Source of the DNA: Planctomycetota bacterium
Lineage (GTDB): Bacteria; Planctomycetota; Planctomycetia; Pirellulales; Pirellulaceae
Direction of reading: 5' to 3'
Length of the DNA stretch: 64,000 nt
NCBI GenBank assembly: GCA_963204915.1
Contig: CAUJHS010000045.1
Location: 124,001 to 188,000 of the forward strand
Of the stretch, positions 9,043 through 17,800 are shown one piece after another; positions within the stretch are counted from its first letter, which is position 1; the number at the start of each line of letters is the position of its first letter. A program made the position numbers and the translations under genes. The notes under the pieces were generated by a model, which was not told where the DNA came from, made no database searches, and saw nothing but the letters and a program-made list of their open reading frames with translations.

Positions 9043-10392
9043 TTATTCGCGGCTCAACCGCCGATGATTTTGCGCCAAGGTTTGATAGCGCGGGTCGTCT
9101 TCGCTGTGGCTGGCGTAGTAGTCGGCCAGCACACGGTGCGTCTCGCGATGACGCGGATCGCACTCCAAGGCGTTGGCCAGCCAGACCAGCCCCGTTTTTT
9201 CATCACCATAATGGAGATAGATCGTGCCAATTTCGCACCGCAAATCGGCATTGTCGGGTTGTTGCGCCGCTTGCATAACCAAATCGCTGGCGCGATGGCG
9301 CTCTTCCCGGATTTTCGTGACGGCGTCAAAACGTTTCTTAGCTTCGTCCAGTTGCTTTGTTCCGCGCAGAGCCACCGCGTATGCGTATTGAAGATCCAAG
9401 TTCTTCGGCTCTCGCGACTCCAACGGTTCAAGCAATTCCAGCGCCCGCGCATGACGGCCCGCGGCGGATTCCAATTGCGCCAACTCGACCGCGGCGGCCG
9501 CGTGGTTTGGATCTTGCCGCACCAGGGCTTCCAGCGTTTGACGGGCTTCGTCCTTGCGGCCGAGCATTTTCAACGACTTGGCGCGGCCCAACTGCGCGGG
9601 GGCGCCGCCATCGGCTTGAGCGGCAGCCAAGTCGTAAAATCGCAAGGCGTCTTCCGGACGTTTCAACTCGATCAGCGCGTCGGCCAGATCGAGCGCGGCT
9701 TGGGTGTGGTGCGGATCGCGCCGCAGCGTTTCTTGGAACTCCCGCGCCGCTTCGGACCAGGCCCGCTGTTCTTGGCGAATTTGCCCTCGCCAAAAGAAGG
9801 GCTGTGGATCGCGCGGGAAATCGGCCTCCCACACCGCTAACAATTCAAAGGCTTTTTGCAAGCGATAGTTGCGCAGGTAGCCAATCACGTACGCTTCGCA
9901 AATCTCGGGCGCATCGCCGCGGGGTTCGTTGGTCAGCGCTCCCAGGTAACTTTCCGCCTCTTGGATTTTGCCCGACTGCGCTAAAGCGAGCCACTCTTCG
10001 CGTTGAATGGTGTCGGCCGGGAAACCCGCCTGGAGCGATTTCCGCAAATGCTGGCGCATGCCCTCGAAGTCGCCCTCGCGACGGCAAACGCGGGCCAGGA
10101 GAAACTCTTTTTCCGCGTTGCCTGGCGCAATGCGTTCGGAAATTCTCAACCAATACTGCGCGCCGGGGAGATCGCGCTGCCGCAGTGCGCCGCGGGCCCG
10201 GCTATTGGGAAACACGCTGAGGTACTCGCGCTGCCCGATCAACAGCACGAGGGAAACAACCAAAAATCCCACCAGAATGGCGGTACGGCGCCTGATTTGC
10301 ACGACACGCCGTGTGGTTTTTGTGTTGGCCTTCGGGGAGTCTGGCGACTTCGGATCGGACTTATTTTTGTGTGCGGCGCGATGCGGTTTCAT
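9043..10392 (-). CDS. Membrane-anchored TPR-repeat protein
   Basis: A 449-residue protein with a short lysine/arginine-rich cytoplasmic N-terminus, one membrane segment near residues 37-54 ('AILVGFLVVSLVLLIG') and then a long run of tetratricopeptide-type helical pairs to the C-terminus ('LRRDPHHTQAALDLADALIELKRPEDALRFYDLA', split here by family logic). TPR arrays bind other proteins, so a scaffold role at the membrane is likely; no partner is evident. I chose ATG 10392, which has an AGGAAA-type site 6-8 bases upstream, over the in-frame upstream codon at 10413. The gene ends 41 bases before the SRAP gene starts, on the same strand. Confidence 0.8.
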   Translation of the reverse strand: MKPHRAAHKNKSDPKSPDSPKANTKTTRRVVQIRRRTAILVGFLVVSLVLLIGQREYLSVFPNSRARGALRQRDLPGAQYWLRISERIAPGNAEKEFLLARVCRREGDFEGMRQHLRKSLQAGFPADTIQREEWLALAQSGKIQEAESYLGALTNEPRGDAPEICEAYVIGYLRNYRLQKAFELLAVWEADFPRDPQPFFWRGQIRQEQRAWSEAAREFQETLRRDPHHTQAALDLADALIELKRPEDALRFYDLAAAQADGGAPAQLGRAKSLKMLGRKDEARQTLEALVRQDPNHAAAAVELAQLESAAGRHARALELLEPLESREPKNLDLQYAYAVALRGTKQLDEAKKRFDAVTKIREERHRASDLVMQAAQQPDNADLRCEIGTIYLHYGDEKTGLVWLANALECDPRHRETHRVLADYYASHSEDDPRYQTLAQNHRRLSRE

Positions 10393-10587
10393 ACACGGTT
10401 TTCCTACACCCAACTGTTTTGAGCATAGCTAATTCGCCGCGCCCGTGCACGAACAGGCCCATTGTCCACGCCAAGATTTCGCGAACGAGCGAACCACCGT
10501 CTGAGGCAACCACTGGTGGGGTTTTTCGACAACACCACTGGCGAGTGTAGGTTTCGCACAAAATCGCCGCTAATGGCTTATAAACTC

Positions 10588-10616
10588 TTGCAGGCTCCGA
10601 AAATAACGGCTAGTAT
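10588..10616 (+). promoter_or_regulatory. Predicted promoter of the DUF1559 gene
   Basis: TTGCAG (10588-10593), a 17-base spacer and TAGTAT (10611-10616). It lies 70 bases upstream of the gene start at 10687, in an AT-rich leader. Predicted from spacing and sequence only. Confidence 0.45.
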
Positions 10617-10686
10617 TTTTTTCGTTCCTCATCTACTTGTCTTAACTTGTCTTTTATCCATCCTTCTTTAAACGGTGGAGGTTGTT

Positions 10687-11748
10687 ATGCGCACCCTTCT
10701 GGCCAGAAGGCGATTTGCCTTTACTCTGGTCGAATTGCTGGTGGTGATTGCGATCATTGGCGTGTTGGTGGCTTTGCTCTTGCCTGCGGTGCAAGCCGCA
10801 CGCGAGGCGGCTCGCCGGTCGCAATGCTCGAATAACCTGAAGCAGTTCGGCCTGGCGAACCACAACTATCACGACACTTACAAGAAGTTCACCACGAACC
10901 ACCAGCGCCGTTTTGAGCAAAACGGCGACCGCATGTATTCGGGCATCATTGGTTTGCTTCCCTTCATGGAGCAAGGCCCGCTGTACGATCAGATGCAAAG
11001 TCGTGCTCGGCCTGCCGGTCCTGGCTTGCCCGACCCCTGGGTGCGCAACGCGGGCGGTTGGACGGCTTGGACCGTCACCATCGACTCATTCATTTGCCCC
11101 TCGGACGTGCAAATTTCCGACATTGGCGAATCCCCCTGCCCGGTCAATTACAAGTTCTGCGTGGGTGACTCAGTCCGCTGGAACCACGACGATCGCGAAG
11201 ACGGACGCGGTATTTTCGATCAAATGCGTTGGCGTTCGATGGCGGACGTGACCGATGGCACCTCGAACACCATCCTGATGGGTGAAATCGCGGGCGGCGG
11301 TGCGCCCAACGCGGTAATCGGCGGCGTGGCGGTGAGCGTGGGCCACTCGAGCGACCGCGGTCAACCTGCTTTGTGCCTGGCTCGTATTGATCCGGCGAAT
11401 CCGAAATTGTTGACCGGCGCTGTTCGCGCTAGCTTCCGCCCTGTCACGGGGCGTGCGTGGGATGGTCGGCCTTACTTCCAAGCACTTGCGACCGCGGTGC
11501 GGCCCAATGGCCCGCAATGTCAGGAGCACAGTGTTGACTCGTGGTTCCAATACGGAACCTTATCGAGCTATCACCCCGGTGGCGGTCAGGTGGTGCTAGC
11601 CGATGGCGCCACGAGGTTTATTCCTGCCACGATTGACGCAGGCAATCCGGTCAACTTGTCGGTCGAAACGGGAGCAGGGTTCTCAACCTTCGGTGTGTGG
11701 GGCGCCTTGGGCACCCACCAAGGCTCGGAGTCGGTCCAAGTGCCTTAG
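10687..11748 (+). CDS. DUF1559 prepilin-type secreted protein
   Basis: A 353-residue planctomycete-type DUF1559 protein. It starts with a type IV pilin-like signal: basic leader, then 'FTLVELLVVIAIIGVLVALL' with Glu at +5 from the predicted methylated Phe12, then 'LPAVQAAREAARRSQCSNNLKQ', the usual DUF1559 entry sequence. Late motifs 'SDVTDGTSNT'-like (here 'MADVTDGTSNTILMGE') and 'SSYHPGGGQVVLADGATRF' complete the family pattern. ATG 10687 has a GGAGG site (10677-10681) at 5 bases. Planctomycete genomes carry many such paralogs, probably surface or pseudopilin-like proteins of unknown role. A strong terminator follows, then a small lipoprotein gene, the common pairing. Confidence 0.93.
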   Translation: MRTLLARRRFAFTLVELLVVIAIIGVLVALLLPAVQAAREAARRSQCSNNLKQFGLANHNYHDTYKKFTTNHQRRFEQNGDRMYSGIIGLLPFMEQGPLYDQMQSRARPAGPGLPDPWVRNAGGWTAWTVTIDSFICPSDVQISDIGESPCPVNYKFCVGDSVRWNHDDREDGRGIFDQMRWRSMADVTDGTSNTILMGEIAGGGAPNAVIGGVAVSVGHSSDRGQPALCLARIDPANPKLLTGAVRASFRPVTGRAWDGRPYFQALATAVRPNGPQCQEHSVDSWFQYGTLSSYHPGGGQVVLADGATRFIPATIDAGNPVNLSVETGAGFSTFGVWGALGTHQGSESVQVP

Positions 11749-11780
11749 CGCTCCTGGTCGCAGAAACGTATAACTTATTG

Positions 11781-11817
11781 CTTCGTCCGAGTGGAAGTTG
11801 CTCGGACGAAGTTTTTT
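11781..11817 (+). terminator. Rho-independent terminator after the DUF1559 gene
   Basis: Perfect 11-bp stem CTTCGTCCGAG (11781-11791) / CTCGGACGAAG (11801-11811), 9-base loop, followed by six T. It lies 32 bases after the stop codon and upstream of the lipoprotein gene, so it limits read-through between the two. Confidence 0.93.
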
Positions 11818-11884
11818 CATGGTGGACTTTCCGCGTCTCGCTCAATGCAGACGTTTTCTGGACTCTCATAGGATTCCTTTACAT

Positions 11885-12376
11885 ATGACTTCTATGCGCC
11901 CCGTACTGCTTCTCGCATGCGCCAGCGCAGCATTCCTGCTTTGCGGTTGCGGCGGCGGCTACGACAACGTCGCTCCGGTTTCCGGAACGGTCACACTGGA
12001 TGGTAATCCCGCGGCAAACGTGATGGTCACCTTCACGCCTGAAGGGGGCGGCGTAGCGTCTTCTGGAATTACCGACTCGAAAGGCAAGTACGAACTGATT
12101 TACATCGACGCGAAAGGCGCGCAAATCGGCCGACACCGTGTGGCGGTGACGACGATTTCCGGCATGAAGGCGCCCGAAGCGCTGCCCTCGGAAATTCGGT
12201 CCGATGATCCTCGCTATGCGGAAATGATGAACCAGGACTACGCCGCGCAAAGCGCCGCCCAATCCAAGGCCGATCCCATTCCCGCGAAGTACAACACGCA
12301 GACCGAATTGATGAAAGACGTGGTTAAAGGCAGCAATGAGATTAACCTCGAATTAACCACCGACGGCGCCAAGTAA
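11885..12376 (+). CDS. Small lipoprotein with carboxypeptidase-regulatory-like fold
   Basis: A 163-residue secreted lipoprotein. The signal peptide ends in a lipobox-like 'FLLCGC', so the Cys is probably lipid-modified. The mature part starts with 'VSGTVTLDGNPAANVMVTFTPEGGG' and continues with 'GITDSKGKYEL', a beta-sandwich pattern typical of carboxypeptidase regulatory-like domains, then a charged tail. I used ATG 11885; ATG 11894 is also possible, and the frame is open further upstream through the terminator. Such genes very often follow DUF1559 genes in planctomycetes. The function is unknown. Confidence 0.82.
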   Translation: MTSMRPVLLLACASAAFLLCGCGGGYDNVAPVSGTVTLDGNPAANVMVTFTPEGGGVASSGITDSKGKYELIYIDAKGAQIGRHRVAVTTISGMKAPEALPSEIRSDDPRYAEMMNQDYAAQSAAQSKADPIPAKYNTQTELMKDVVKGSNEINLELTTDGAK

Positions 12377-12746
12377 CAAAGGCTTGGCGCTCCTGCCGCG
12401 TATCTAACCTTCGTCAAGATGAAGAATGGGGATCGCGACATCAGCCGCTACGCGCTAGCACGGTTCTTGCAGAGGAACCGTGGGCTCACGGTTAGCGGTT
12501 GATCCCAAAACATAATTCGTGACGAAGCACGAGCACGCCACGCTGAGGTCCGCTCGGTTGGCTTTTTCCAGCCGACCGGTTCAACCCCCGTGGCGTTTTT
12601 GTTGCGCCAGGCAGAACAATTCGCTTGGCCGGAATCGCGGCTGTTTTCGTTGTTCGTAGCTTGCGGCGCGTGGCGAAAAGGGGTGAAATAAATGGGCGGC
12701 GACTTTGGCCAGCGACGCACGGTCTGTCATTCTCGGGAGTTTCGCC
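12377..12746. other. Intergenic region, 370 bases
   Basis: No supported gene. A hairpin CGGTTGGC / GCCGACCG (8 bp, one G-T pair) with a T-rich loop lies near 12557-12580, and GGAACCGTG / CACGGTT near 12474-12500 can pair. The minus-strand frame at 12448-12720 has no recognisable content and no ribosome binding site. The last 20 bases carry GGGAG, the binding site of the next gene. Confidence 0.4.
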
Positions 12747-13274
12747 ATGCCTCGACCCGACCCCAGTCACTACGCAGCCGCGTACCACGACTACATTTCG
12801 CTTGTGCCGGAGCAAGAAATTTTGCCGGCCATGCAAAAACAGCTTGACGAGATTCTCACGTTGCTGCGCGGCGTTTCGGACGCCGTGGGAAACCAGCGAC
12901 ATCCGCCCTACACCTGGAGCATCAAAGAGGTGGTGGGCCACTTGAACGACGCGGAACGCGTGTTCGGCTACCGGGCGATGCGGTTCGCCCGCGCCGATGC
13001 CACGCCGCTGGCGGGCTTTGATGAAAACGCCTACGTTTTGGCCTCGGAGTGCGATCGTACGCCGCTGGCCGACCTGACTTCCGAGTTCGAAGCCATTCGG
13101 CGCTCGAACCTATGGCTGTTCAAGAACCTGCCCGCGGCGGCCTGGTCGCATGCGGGCGAAGCCAACGGAAACGCGGTGACGGTGCACGCCGTAGCGTATT
13201 TGATCGTCGGTCACGCGCGGCATCACGCGAACATTCTTCGGAAGCGGCTTTCGGGCGAAGTCGAAGCGCGGTAG
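12747..13274 (+). CDS. DinB-like four-helix metalloprotein
   Basis: A 175-residue DinB/YfiT-type protein. The fold is a four-helix bundle that binds one divalent metal through three histidines; members act in thiol-dependent transferase or detoxification reactions, mostly uncharacterised. Visible ligands are His in 'EVVGHLNDAERVF' and the pair in 'VGHARHHANIL' near the C-terminus, with the usual spacing. ATG 12747 follows a GGGAG site (12735-12739) by 7 bases. The gene stands alone and is convergent with the next gene, 24 bases apart. Confidence 0.85.
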   Translation: MPRPDPSHYAAAYHDYISLVPEQEILPAMQKQLDEILTLLRGVSDAVGNQRHPPYTWSIKEVVGHLNDAERVFGYRAMRFARADATPLAGFDENAYVLASECDRTPLADLTSEFEAIRRSNLWLFKNLPAAAWSHAGEANGNAVTVHAVAYLIVGHARHHANILRKRLSGEVEAR

Positions 13275-13298
13275 CGTATCCGCCGCGTCACCTTGTTT

Positions 13299-14411
13299 TT
13301 AAGCCACGCGCCGGCCTGTGGCTTCGCACACGTGTTGCGTTTCGGACCGCAATCCGTAATCGGCGGCCACCGCCACTTGCAAAGCAAAACGCTCTGGTTG
13401 CACCGCGCTGGCTTTGATGCGTAGCGTTTCGCACACACCGGCCTGAAGCTGCGGAATGCGCCAGCGCACCAAGCGCCGGGCGGCGTCGAATTGGACCGGA
13501 CGGTCAAACGCCACCACTTGCAAACACGGTGGAATTGCCGCAACCGCTTCAATGTTGCTGGCCGGCGCATCGCCAGGATTGGCCACGGAAACGGTGAATA
13601 CTTCAGGCGACTGCACGCCGCACACGCGCGGACCGTCGGCTTCGAGTGAAAGCATCGGACGAGCCACGCGCACCGTGGTTTCGGCCTCGGCGTGAAGTTC
13701 GCCCCAAGCCGTGGCCAGGAATTGCGCCCGGAATAAACCAGCTTCTTGCGCCATGACCGACAGATAAATTTCGCGCGATTGGCCCGGCGCCAAACGCCCC
13801 ACGTGCGCGGCGCCCGTCAACGCGTGGGGATCATCGGACGTACGCTGGGAGACGGCGACGTTTTCGGCAGGACCGTCGCCGCGGTTCTCCACGATGACTT
13901 GGAAGGTGGCGGTGTCGCCCAGCACCACGGCGGGCGGTCCCTTGACCGAGAGCGCCAGTTCGGGCTGACACACCTTGGTTTGGGTTTGCGCCGTCACGCA
14001 AAAGAATGCTTCGGCTTGCAGTTCGAGCACGCCGCGATCCAGCGGCGCCAGTTCGACGTGAATCTTCCGGCGCGACTTAGGCGCCAGGCGGCCTACGGCG
14101 AACAGCAAGGTGTCGTCATCGTGCGAATCCGGGAAGGGGTGCAACTGGGTCGGTTGCGCGCCAGGCGGCAAATGAACTTTCACTTGCACTTGATCGACCG
14201 TCACTTCGCCCAGATTGGCAACCACGACCGAGTAAGCGGCGACTCCGCCGACATTGATTTCGTCCGGACCGTGGACTTCGGCGGCGATGATGGGCAATGC
14301 AGTACGCTGCGGAGCCGGCTCCGGCCCTGCCTCCAGCCAATCGGGCCGGACGGTCCCAAGAGCCAGGGGCGCTTCGGCAACGGACGATGAGTGCGCGGGA
14401 TGCATAGACAA
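13299..14411 (-). CDS. Triple DUF11/CARDB-like beta-sandwich protein
   Basis: A 370-residue protein with about three repeated Ig-like units, each opening with a pattern such as 'GPDEINVGGVAAYSVVVANLG', 'GPPAVVLGDTATFQVIVENRG' and 'GPRVCGVQSPEVFTVSVANPG'. These match the DUF11/CARDB class usually found in cell-surface proteins. Unusually, no signal peptide or anchor is visible, so it is either cytoplasmic, secreted by another route, or a fragment of a larger ancestral protein. TTG 14411 has a GAGG site at good spacing; ATG 14405 is the alternative. The role is unknown. Confidence 0.75.
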   Translation of the reverse strand: MSMHPAHSSSVAEAPLALGTVRPDWLEAGPEPAPQRTALPIIAAEVHGPDEINVGGVAAYSVVVANLGEVTVDQVQVKVHLPPGAQPTQLHPFPDSHDDDTLLFAVGRLAPKSRRKIHVELAPLDRGVLELQAEAFFCVTAQTQTKVCQPELALSVKGPPAVVLGDTATFQVIVENRGDGPAENVAVSQRTSDDPHALTGAAHVGRLAPGQSREIYLSVMAQEAGLFRAQFLATAWGELHAEAETTVRVARPMLSLEADGPRVCGVQSPEVFTVSVANPGDAPASNIEAVAAIPPCLQVVAFDRPVQFDAARRLVRWRIPQLQAGVCETLRIKASAVQPERFALQVAVAADYGLRSETQHVCEATGRRVA

Positions 14412-14713
14412 CGTAATCCTCGCGAGTACGAGACGCAGAAAAGCACAGCCCAGGCGGTCGTCACGCCCGCGCGGCGACTCGCCCCACCATGTGATCGGAG
14501 CCGCAAAATCGGAAACTTCAGCAAATCTGGCGCAATCCGCCTGTCTTAACGAGCCGCGAAAGATTACGAACGCCGGCGCTTGCCGTCAAGAGCGCTGGAG
14601 AATCAGCTGGAGCCCCTCCTACAACAGGCAGTTTTCCCTACAGGTCGGATTCGTTTAACCGCTTCCCAGGGGGAGCGGTTCAACGGTTGGTGGGAGATCG
14701 TTGGCGGGACTCT
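14412..14713. other. Intergenic region with one REP-like palindrome
   Basis: About 300 bases between nadD and the repeat-domain gene. It contains the REP-like unit at 14652-14678. I see no gene; the short frames here are shadows without ribosome binding sites. Confidence 0.5.
14652..14685 (+). repeat. REP-like unit 1
   Basis: 27-nt unit with head CGTTTAACC and body GCTTCCCAGGGGGAGCGG. Here the complementary GGTTCAACG follows, so the palindrome is extended on both sides. It sits 29 bases past the nadD stop. Confidence 0.75.
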
Positions 14714-15364
14714 TCAGAAGGGGTGGTTGGTTGACGTTGATGGATCGGCCGGTATGTCTGGGCGGTACAAGCCCTGGGTTTCGATATACTTCTCTACCGC
14801 CCGAGGGGTGCGGTAGCGAATGCTCTTGCCCTCCGCCACGCGTCGGCGGAGATCGGTGCTACTCAAGTCGATCAACGGCATTTCGACATGGTGGCGGCGG
14901 ATCAATTCCCAGCGCTCGGCGGAAACAAGACTTCGTAGTGGTTCATAGTTGATCGCGGGCGAACCGGGGCGCGACACCGCCACAGGAATGGCCATTTCGA
15001 GAATGCGGGCCGGTTCGCGCCAGGTGGGCAAGTCGGCCAGGCTGTCGCCTCCCATCAGAAAAAAGAGCAAAGCCTCGGGCTGCTCCTGTTGAAGAATCGC
15101 CAGCGTTTCAAAGGTGTAACTGACGCCGCCGCGGTCGATCTCCAGCGTGGAAACGTTCATCGCCTCATGCCCGGCCACGGCGAGCTTGAGCATCTCCACG
15201 CGATGTTTCGCGTCGGCCGCGGTTTGCCCTCGTTTGAAGGGCGAAACGGCCGTCGGCAAGAACCACACGGCGTCCAAACCGAGTTCTTCGCGGCAGCATT
15301 CCGCCAGAAGCAAGTGCCCGTAATGCACAGGATCGAACGAGCCGCCGTAAAGTCCAAGTCGCAT
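14714..15364 (-). CDS. nadD: Nicotinate-mononucleotide adenylyltransferase
   Basis: A 216-residue cytoplasmic enzyme that adenylates nicotinate mononucleotide in NAD synthesis. The nucleotidyltransferase signature 'GLYGGSFDPVHYGHLLLAE' opens the protein with its HxGH-type motif, and 'DLSSTDLRRRVAEGKSIRYR' near the C-terminus is the NadD-type ATP motif (ISSTxIR). 'LFFLMGGDSLADLPTW' matches the substrate loop. Start and length fit the family. It is flanked on both sides by REP-like palindromes and is not in an obvious operon; rsfS or obg, common neighbours elsewhere, are absent. Confidence 0.96.
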   Translation of the reverse strand: MRLGLYGGSFDPVHYGHLLLAECCREELGLDAVWFLPTAVSPFKRGQTAADAKHRVEMLKLAVAGHEAMNVSTLEIDRGGVSYTFETLAILQQEQPEALLFFLMGGDSLADLPTWREPARILEMAIPVAVSRPGSPAINYEPLRSLVSAERWELIRRHHVEMPLIDLSSTDLRRRVAEGKSIRYRTPRAVEKYIETQGLYRPDIPADPSTSTNHPF

Positions 15365-15415
15365 GGAAAGGTGTACGTAGGAAAGGGCGTGGAATACCGC
15401 GAGTTTCGTCGCTCA

Positions 15416-15442
15416 CGCTCCCCGCTGGGGAGTTGTTCAACT
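15416..15442 (-). repeat. REP-like unit 2
   Basis: CGCTCCCCGCTGGGGAG followed by a diverged tail TTGTTCAACT in place of CGGTTAAACG. Orientation is opposite to unit 1. Confidence 0.65.
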
Positions 15443-15476
15443 CGATCAATGAATTTTGGCTTGACCAACGCCTTCT

Positions 15477-15503
15477 TGGTTAACCGCGTCCCCGCGAGAC
15501 GCG
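15477..15503 (+). repeat. Degenerate REP-like unit 3
   Basis: TGGTTAACCGCGTCCCCGCG and a diverged right arm. The head GGTTAACCGC matches the family; the stem has decayed. It is inverted relative to the next unit, 38 bases away, so the two look like a worn pair. Confidence 0.4.
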
Positions 15504-15541
15504 CGTCTCGGGGGGGAACCGGCTGGACCGCTCCACCTACA

Positions 15542-15568
15542 CGCTCCCCGCTGAGGAGCGGTTAAACG
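15542..15568 (-). repeat. REP-like unit 4
   Basis: CGCTCCCCGCTGAGGAGCG plus GTTAAACG, one mismatch from the family consensus in the stem. Confidence 0.75.
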
Positions 15569-15672
15569 GTGCGTGGTGAACGGTGTAACTTAGCTGCCCT
15601 AGGGCGAGGGAGTTTATATAATCCCGGCTGTCGCTTCTTGCATGATTGTATTCCCTTGGAGGTTGGGCAACT

Positions 15673-16515
15673 ATGAGTGACTTGTTGACCGTTGCGGCGG
15701 TGCAAATGAATGTGGCGTTTCAAGACAAGGCCCAGAACCTGGCCCGCATCGAAGACCGCCTGCGAGAAGCCGCGCGGCACGGAGCGCAATTGGTGGTGTT
15801 TCCGGAATGCGCGGTAACGGGCTACTGCTTTGAAAACGTGCAGGAAGCGCAGGCCATGGCCGAACCGATTCCCGGGCCGGTCACACAGCGTTTGGAGGCG
15901 ATGTGCCGCGACACCGAAACATTCGCCGTGATAGGTATGATCGAAGCCGACGGCCCGCGCGTGTTCAACGTGTGCGTGCTCGTCGGCCCCCACGGACTCT
16001 TGGGGATCTATCGCAAAATTCACTTGCCGCACTTGGGTTTAGACAACTTTGCGACGCCGGGAGATCGGCCGTTTCAGGTATGGCAAGCCGGTTCGCTGAA
16101 GTTGGGCATGAACATTTGTTATGACGTTTCTTTCCCGGAATCCTCGCGCGTGATGGCGCTGGCGGGGGCCGAGTTGATCGTGCTGCCGACCAATTGGCCT
16201 CCCGGCGCCGGGTGCGTGGCGTGCTACACGGTGAACACGCGCGCTATGGAAAATCATGTGTACTATCTGGCGGCCAACCGCGTGGGCGAAGAGCGCGGCT
16301 TCCGGTTTATTGGGCAAAGCCGCATTTGCGAGCCGAACGGCGCGACGTTAGTCACGGCCGATGAGTCGAGCGAGACCATTCTCTACGCAGAGATCGACCC
16401 CGCCATCGCTCGTAACAAACACCTGGTGCGCGTGCCAGGAAAGCACGAGATTGACCGGTTCGCCGATCGTCGGCCGGAGTTCTACGGGCCGATTGTGACG
16501 CCCAGGCATAAATAG
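15673..16515 (+). CDS. Nitrilase-superfamily carbon-nitrogen hydrolase
   Basis: A 280-residue cytoplasmic amidase or nitrilase fold enzyme. The catalytic Glu-Lys-Cys triad is complete: E45 in 'VFPECAVTG', K115 in 'YRKIHLPHLG' and C149 in 'NICYDVSFPES'. The substrate cannot be told from sequence; the 'PHLGLDNFATPGD' loop suggests a small amide or carbamoyl compound, as in omega-amidase or N-carbamoyl amidohydrolase branches. ATG 15673 follows GGAGG (15658-15662) at 10 bases. It lies upstream of fliW in the same direction with an 84-base gap, but a flagellar role is not implied. Confidence 0.88.
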   Translation: MSDLLTVAAVQMNVAFQDKAQNLARIEDRLREAARHGAQLVVFPECAVTGYCFENVQEAQAMAEPIPGPVTQRLEAMCRDTETFAVIGMIEADGPRVFNVCVLVGPHGLLGIYRKIHLPHLGLDNFATPGDRPFQVWQAGSLKLGMNICYDVSFPESSRVMALAGAELIVLPTNWPPGAGCVACYTVNTRAMENHVYYLAANRVGEERGFRFIGQSRICEPNGATLVTADESSETILYAEIDPAIARNKHLVRVPGKHEIDRFADRRPEFYGPIVTPRHK

Positions 16516-16599
16516 TCCAATTTTTCCTAGGGAAACGTCTGTATGCTGGCCGATGATTAACACGTTTAACCGAACAATCCCTTGAAATGCGGCGTTGCC

Positions 16600-17040
16600 A
16601 TGCAGATCAACACCACCCGATTTGGTTCGGTCGAGCTGTTGCCGGAGGACATTCTCTTGTTTCCTGCCGGGTTGTTCGGCTTTGAGGATTCGCTGCACTG
16701 GGTTCTTCTGGGCGATGCCGAGAATGAATCGCTGGCGTGGCTGCAAAGCGTTTCCAGCCCCGAGCTGGCGCTGCCGGTGGTCAGCCCCCGGCGGTACGTG
16801 CCCGACTACCAGGTGCGCGTGGCGAAGAATTCCTTGTTGCCGCTGCAATTTGGGGCGTTCGACCAAGCGTATGTGCTGGGAATCGTGGGCAAAGACGAAC
16901 AAGGCCTGACGTTGAACCTCAAGGCGCCGTTGGTGATTAACCTGGACCGCCGGATTGGCCGTCAAGTGATTACGACCGACGATCAACCCCTGCAATACGC
17001 CTTGTACGACCAGCCTCGCGAATTGCGCAAGAGCGCGTAA
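16600..17040 (+). CDS. fliW: Flagellar assembly factor FliW
   Basis: A 146-residue protein that binds flagellin and, when free, binds and inhibits the mRNA-binding protein CsrA, coupling flagellin synthesis to export. The typical N-terminal 'TTRFGSVELLPEDILLFPAGLFGFE' and the C-terminal 'LTLNLKAPLVINLDRRIGRQVI' identify the family. ATG 16600 is chosen, since it begins the conserved strand 'MQINTTRFG'; the frame extends back to 16582. csrA follows 474 bases later and flagellin after that, the usual partner set. Confidence 0.95.
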   Translation: MQINTTRFGSVELLPEDILLFPAGLFGFEDSLHWVLLGDAENESLAWLQSVSSPELALPVVSPRRYVPDYQVRVAKNSLLPLQFGAFDQAYVLGIVGKDEQGLTLNLKAPLVINLDRRIGRQVITTDDQPLQYALYDQPRELRKSA

Positions 17041-17514
17041 CCGCGCTCCACCAGGGGGCACGCTGTATCAACCGGCTCAGGCACGCTCAATTTGCGATCA
17101 TGCGGTGGAACGACCGCGCTGAGCCACCTTTGGCGACTCTCGCCAACCACGGGCGCCTAACCGGCGATCGCGCCGTGTGCACGATGCCGCCCACGCCTTG
17201 CGTTGCGCCCCGGCCGCGGATGTCGAATTCCGCACTTGCGCCGATTGAATCAGCCAGGCGCGTCTCGGGCGTCGGTCGTTGTAAACCGCATAGGCAGGCC
17301 GATTTCGGCCCGCGCGACGTTCGCAATCGGCGCATACCTCACCAGGCGTCGTCTACATTCGTTGCGGTCGGCAAATCGGTAAAGTCGGGGGGCGGTGGTA
17401 ATTTGGTAAGGCGGTTGGGGTCGATACTTGCTCTGTTCGACCCTGTCTTTCCGTGAGACGAGGCGTCCGGCCGCGGCGTGCGCGGCAGCGACGTACATTT
17501 GGAAGGAGCACATC
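17041..17514. other. Intergenic region between fliW and csrA
   Basis: 474 bases with no recognised gene. The frames here (for example 17100-17456) lack a ribosome binding site and family likeness. The region ends with a GGAAGGAG site before csrA. It is long for an otherwise linked pair, so a separate csrA promoter is likely, but I cannot point to one with confidence. Confidence 0.4.
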
Positions 17515-17757
17515 ATGCTGGTGCTGTCCAGACACCGCGACGAGAGCATTATCATCGGCGACGATATCGTGATCACGATTGTCGACATCCGAGGCGACAA
17601 AGTTCGTCTGGGAATCGACGCTCCGCAAGACATTCCTGTCCATCGGCAGGAAGTCTACGAAGCCATCCAACGCGAGAATCAAAAAGCCGCCGAACTGGGA
17701 ACCAATGAAACTCGGCAATTGAAAAAGCCGGGCGGATCCAAAGGCCCCAACAAATAG
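17515..17757 (+). CDS. csrA: Carbon storage regulator CsrA
   Basis: An 80-residue RNA-binding homodimer that blocks or stabilises mRNAs by binding GGA motifs in hairpin loops. The whole core is standard: '[37 protein letters not shown]' pattern with the RNA-contact residues near Arg6 and in the later '[13 protein letters not shown]' helix. A hydrophilic 20-residue tail ('[11 protein letters not shown]') follows. ATG 17515 is preceded by GGAAGGAG, which contains two GGA motifs, so autoregulation is possible. Flagellin lies 233 bases downstream. Confidence 0.97.
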   Translation: MLVLSRHRDESIIIGDDIVITIVDIRGDKVRLGIDAPQDIPVHRQEVYEAIQRENQKAAELGTNETRQLKKPGGSKGPNK

Positions 17758-17800
17758 AAGCCCGAACCGGTCGTTTCGGTCCTGGAAGTTCTATTTTGCC

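Larger units (their letters stand above)
15365..15672. other. Divergent intergenic region with REP-like units
   Basis: 308 bases between divergent nadD and the nitrilase-family gene. It holds three REP-like units (15416-15442, 15477-15503, 15542-15568). A TATAAT at 15617-15622 could be the minus-10 box for the nitrilase gene, though no good minus-35 is seen. Confidence 0.55.

Noticed and set aside
12448..12720. 90-codon minus-strand frame between the lipoprotein and DinB genes
   Set aside because: No ribosome binding site, no motif and composition unlike neighbours.
16549..16556. GCCGATGA as sigma28 minus-10 box upstream of fliW
   Set aside because: No matching TAAA minus-35 box at an acceptable distance.
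16563..16572. CGTTTAACCG as another REP-like unit before fliW
   Set aside because: Only the head sequence matches; no palindrome follows.
17100..17456. 118-codon frame between fliW and csrA
   Set aside because: No binding site or recognisable content; shadow frames of similar length occur on the other strand.
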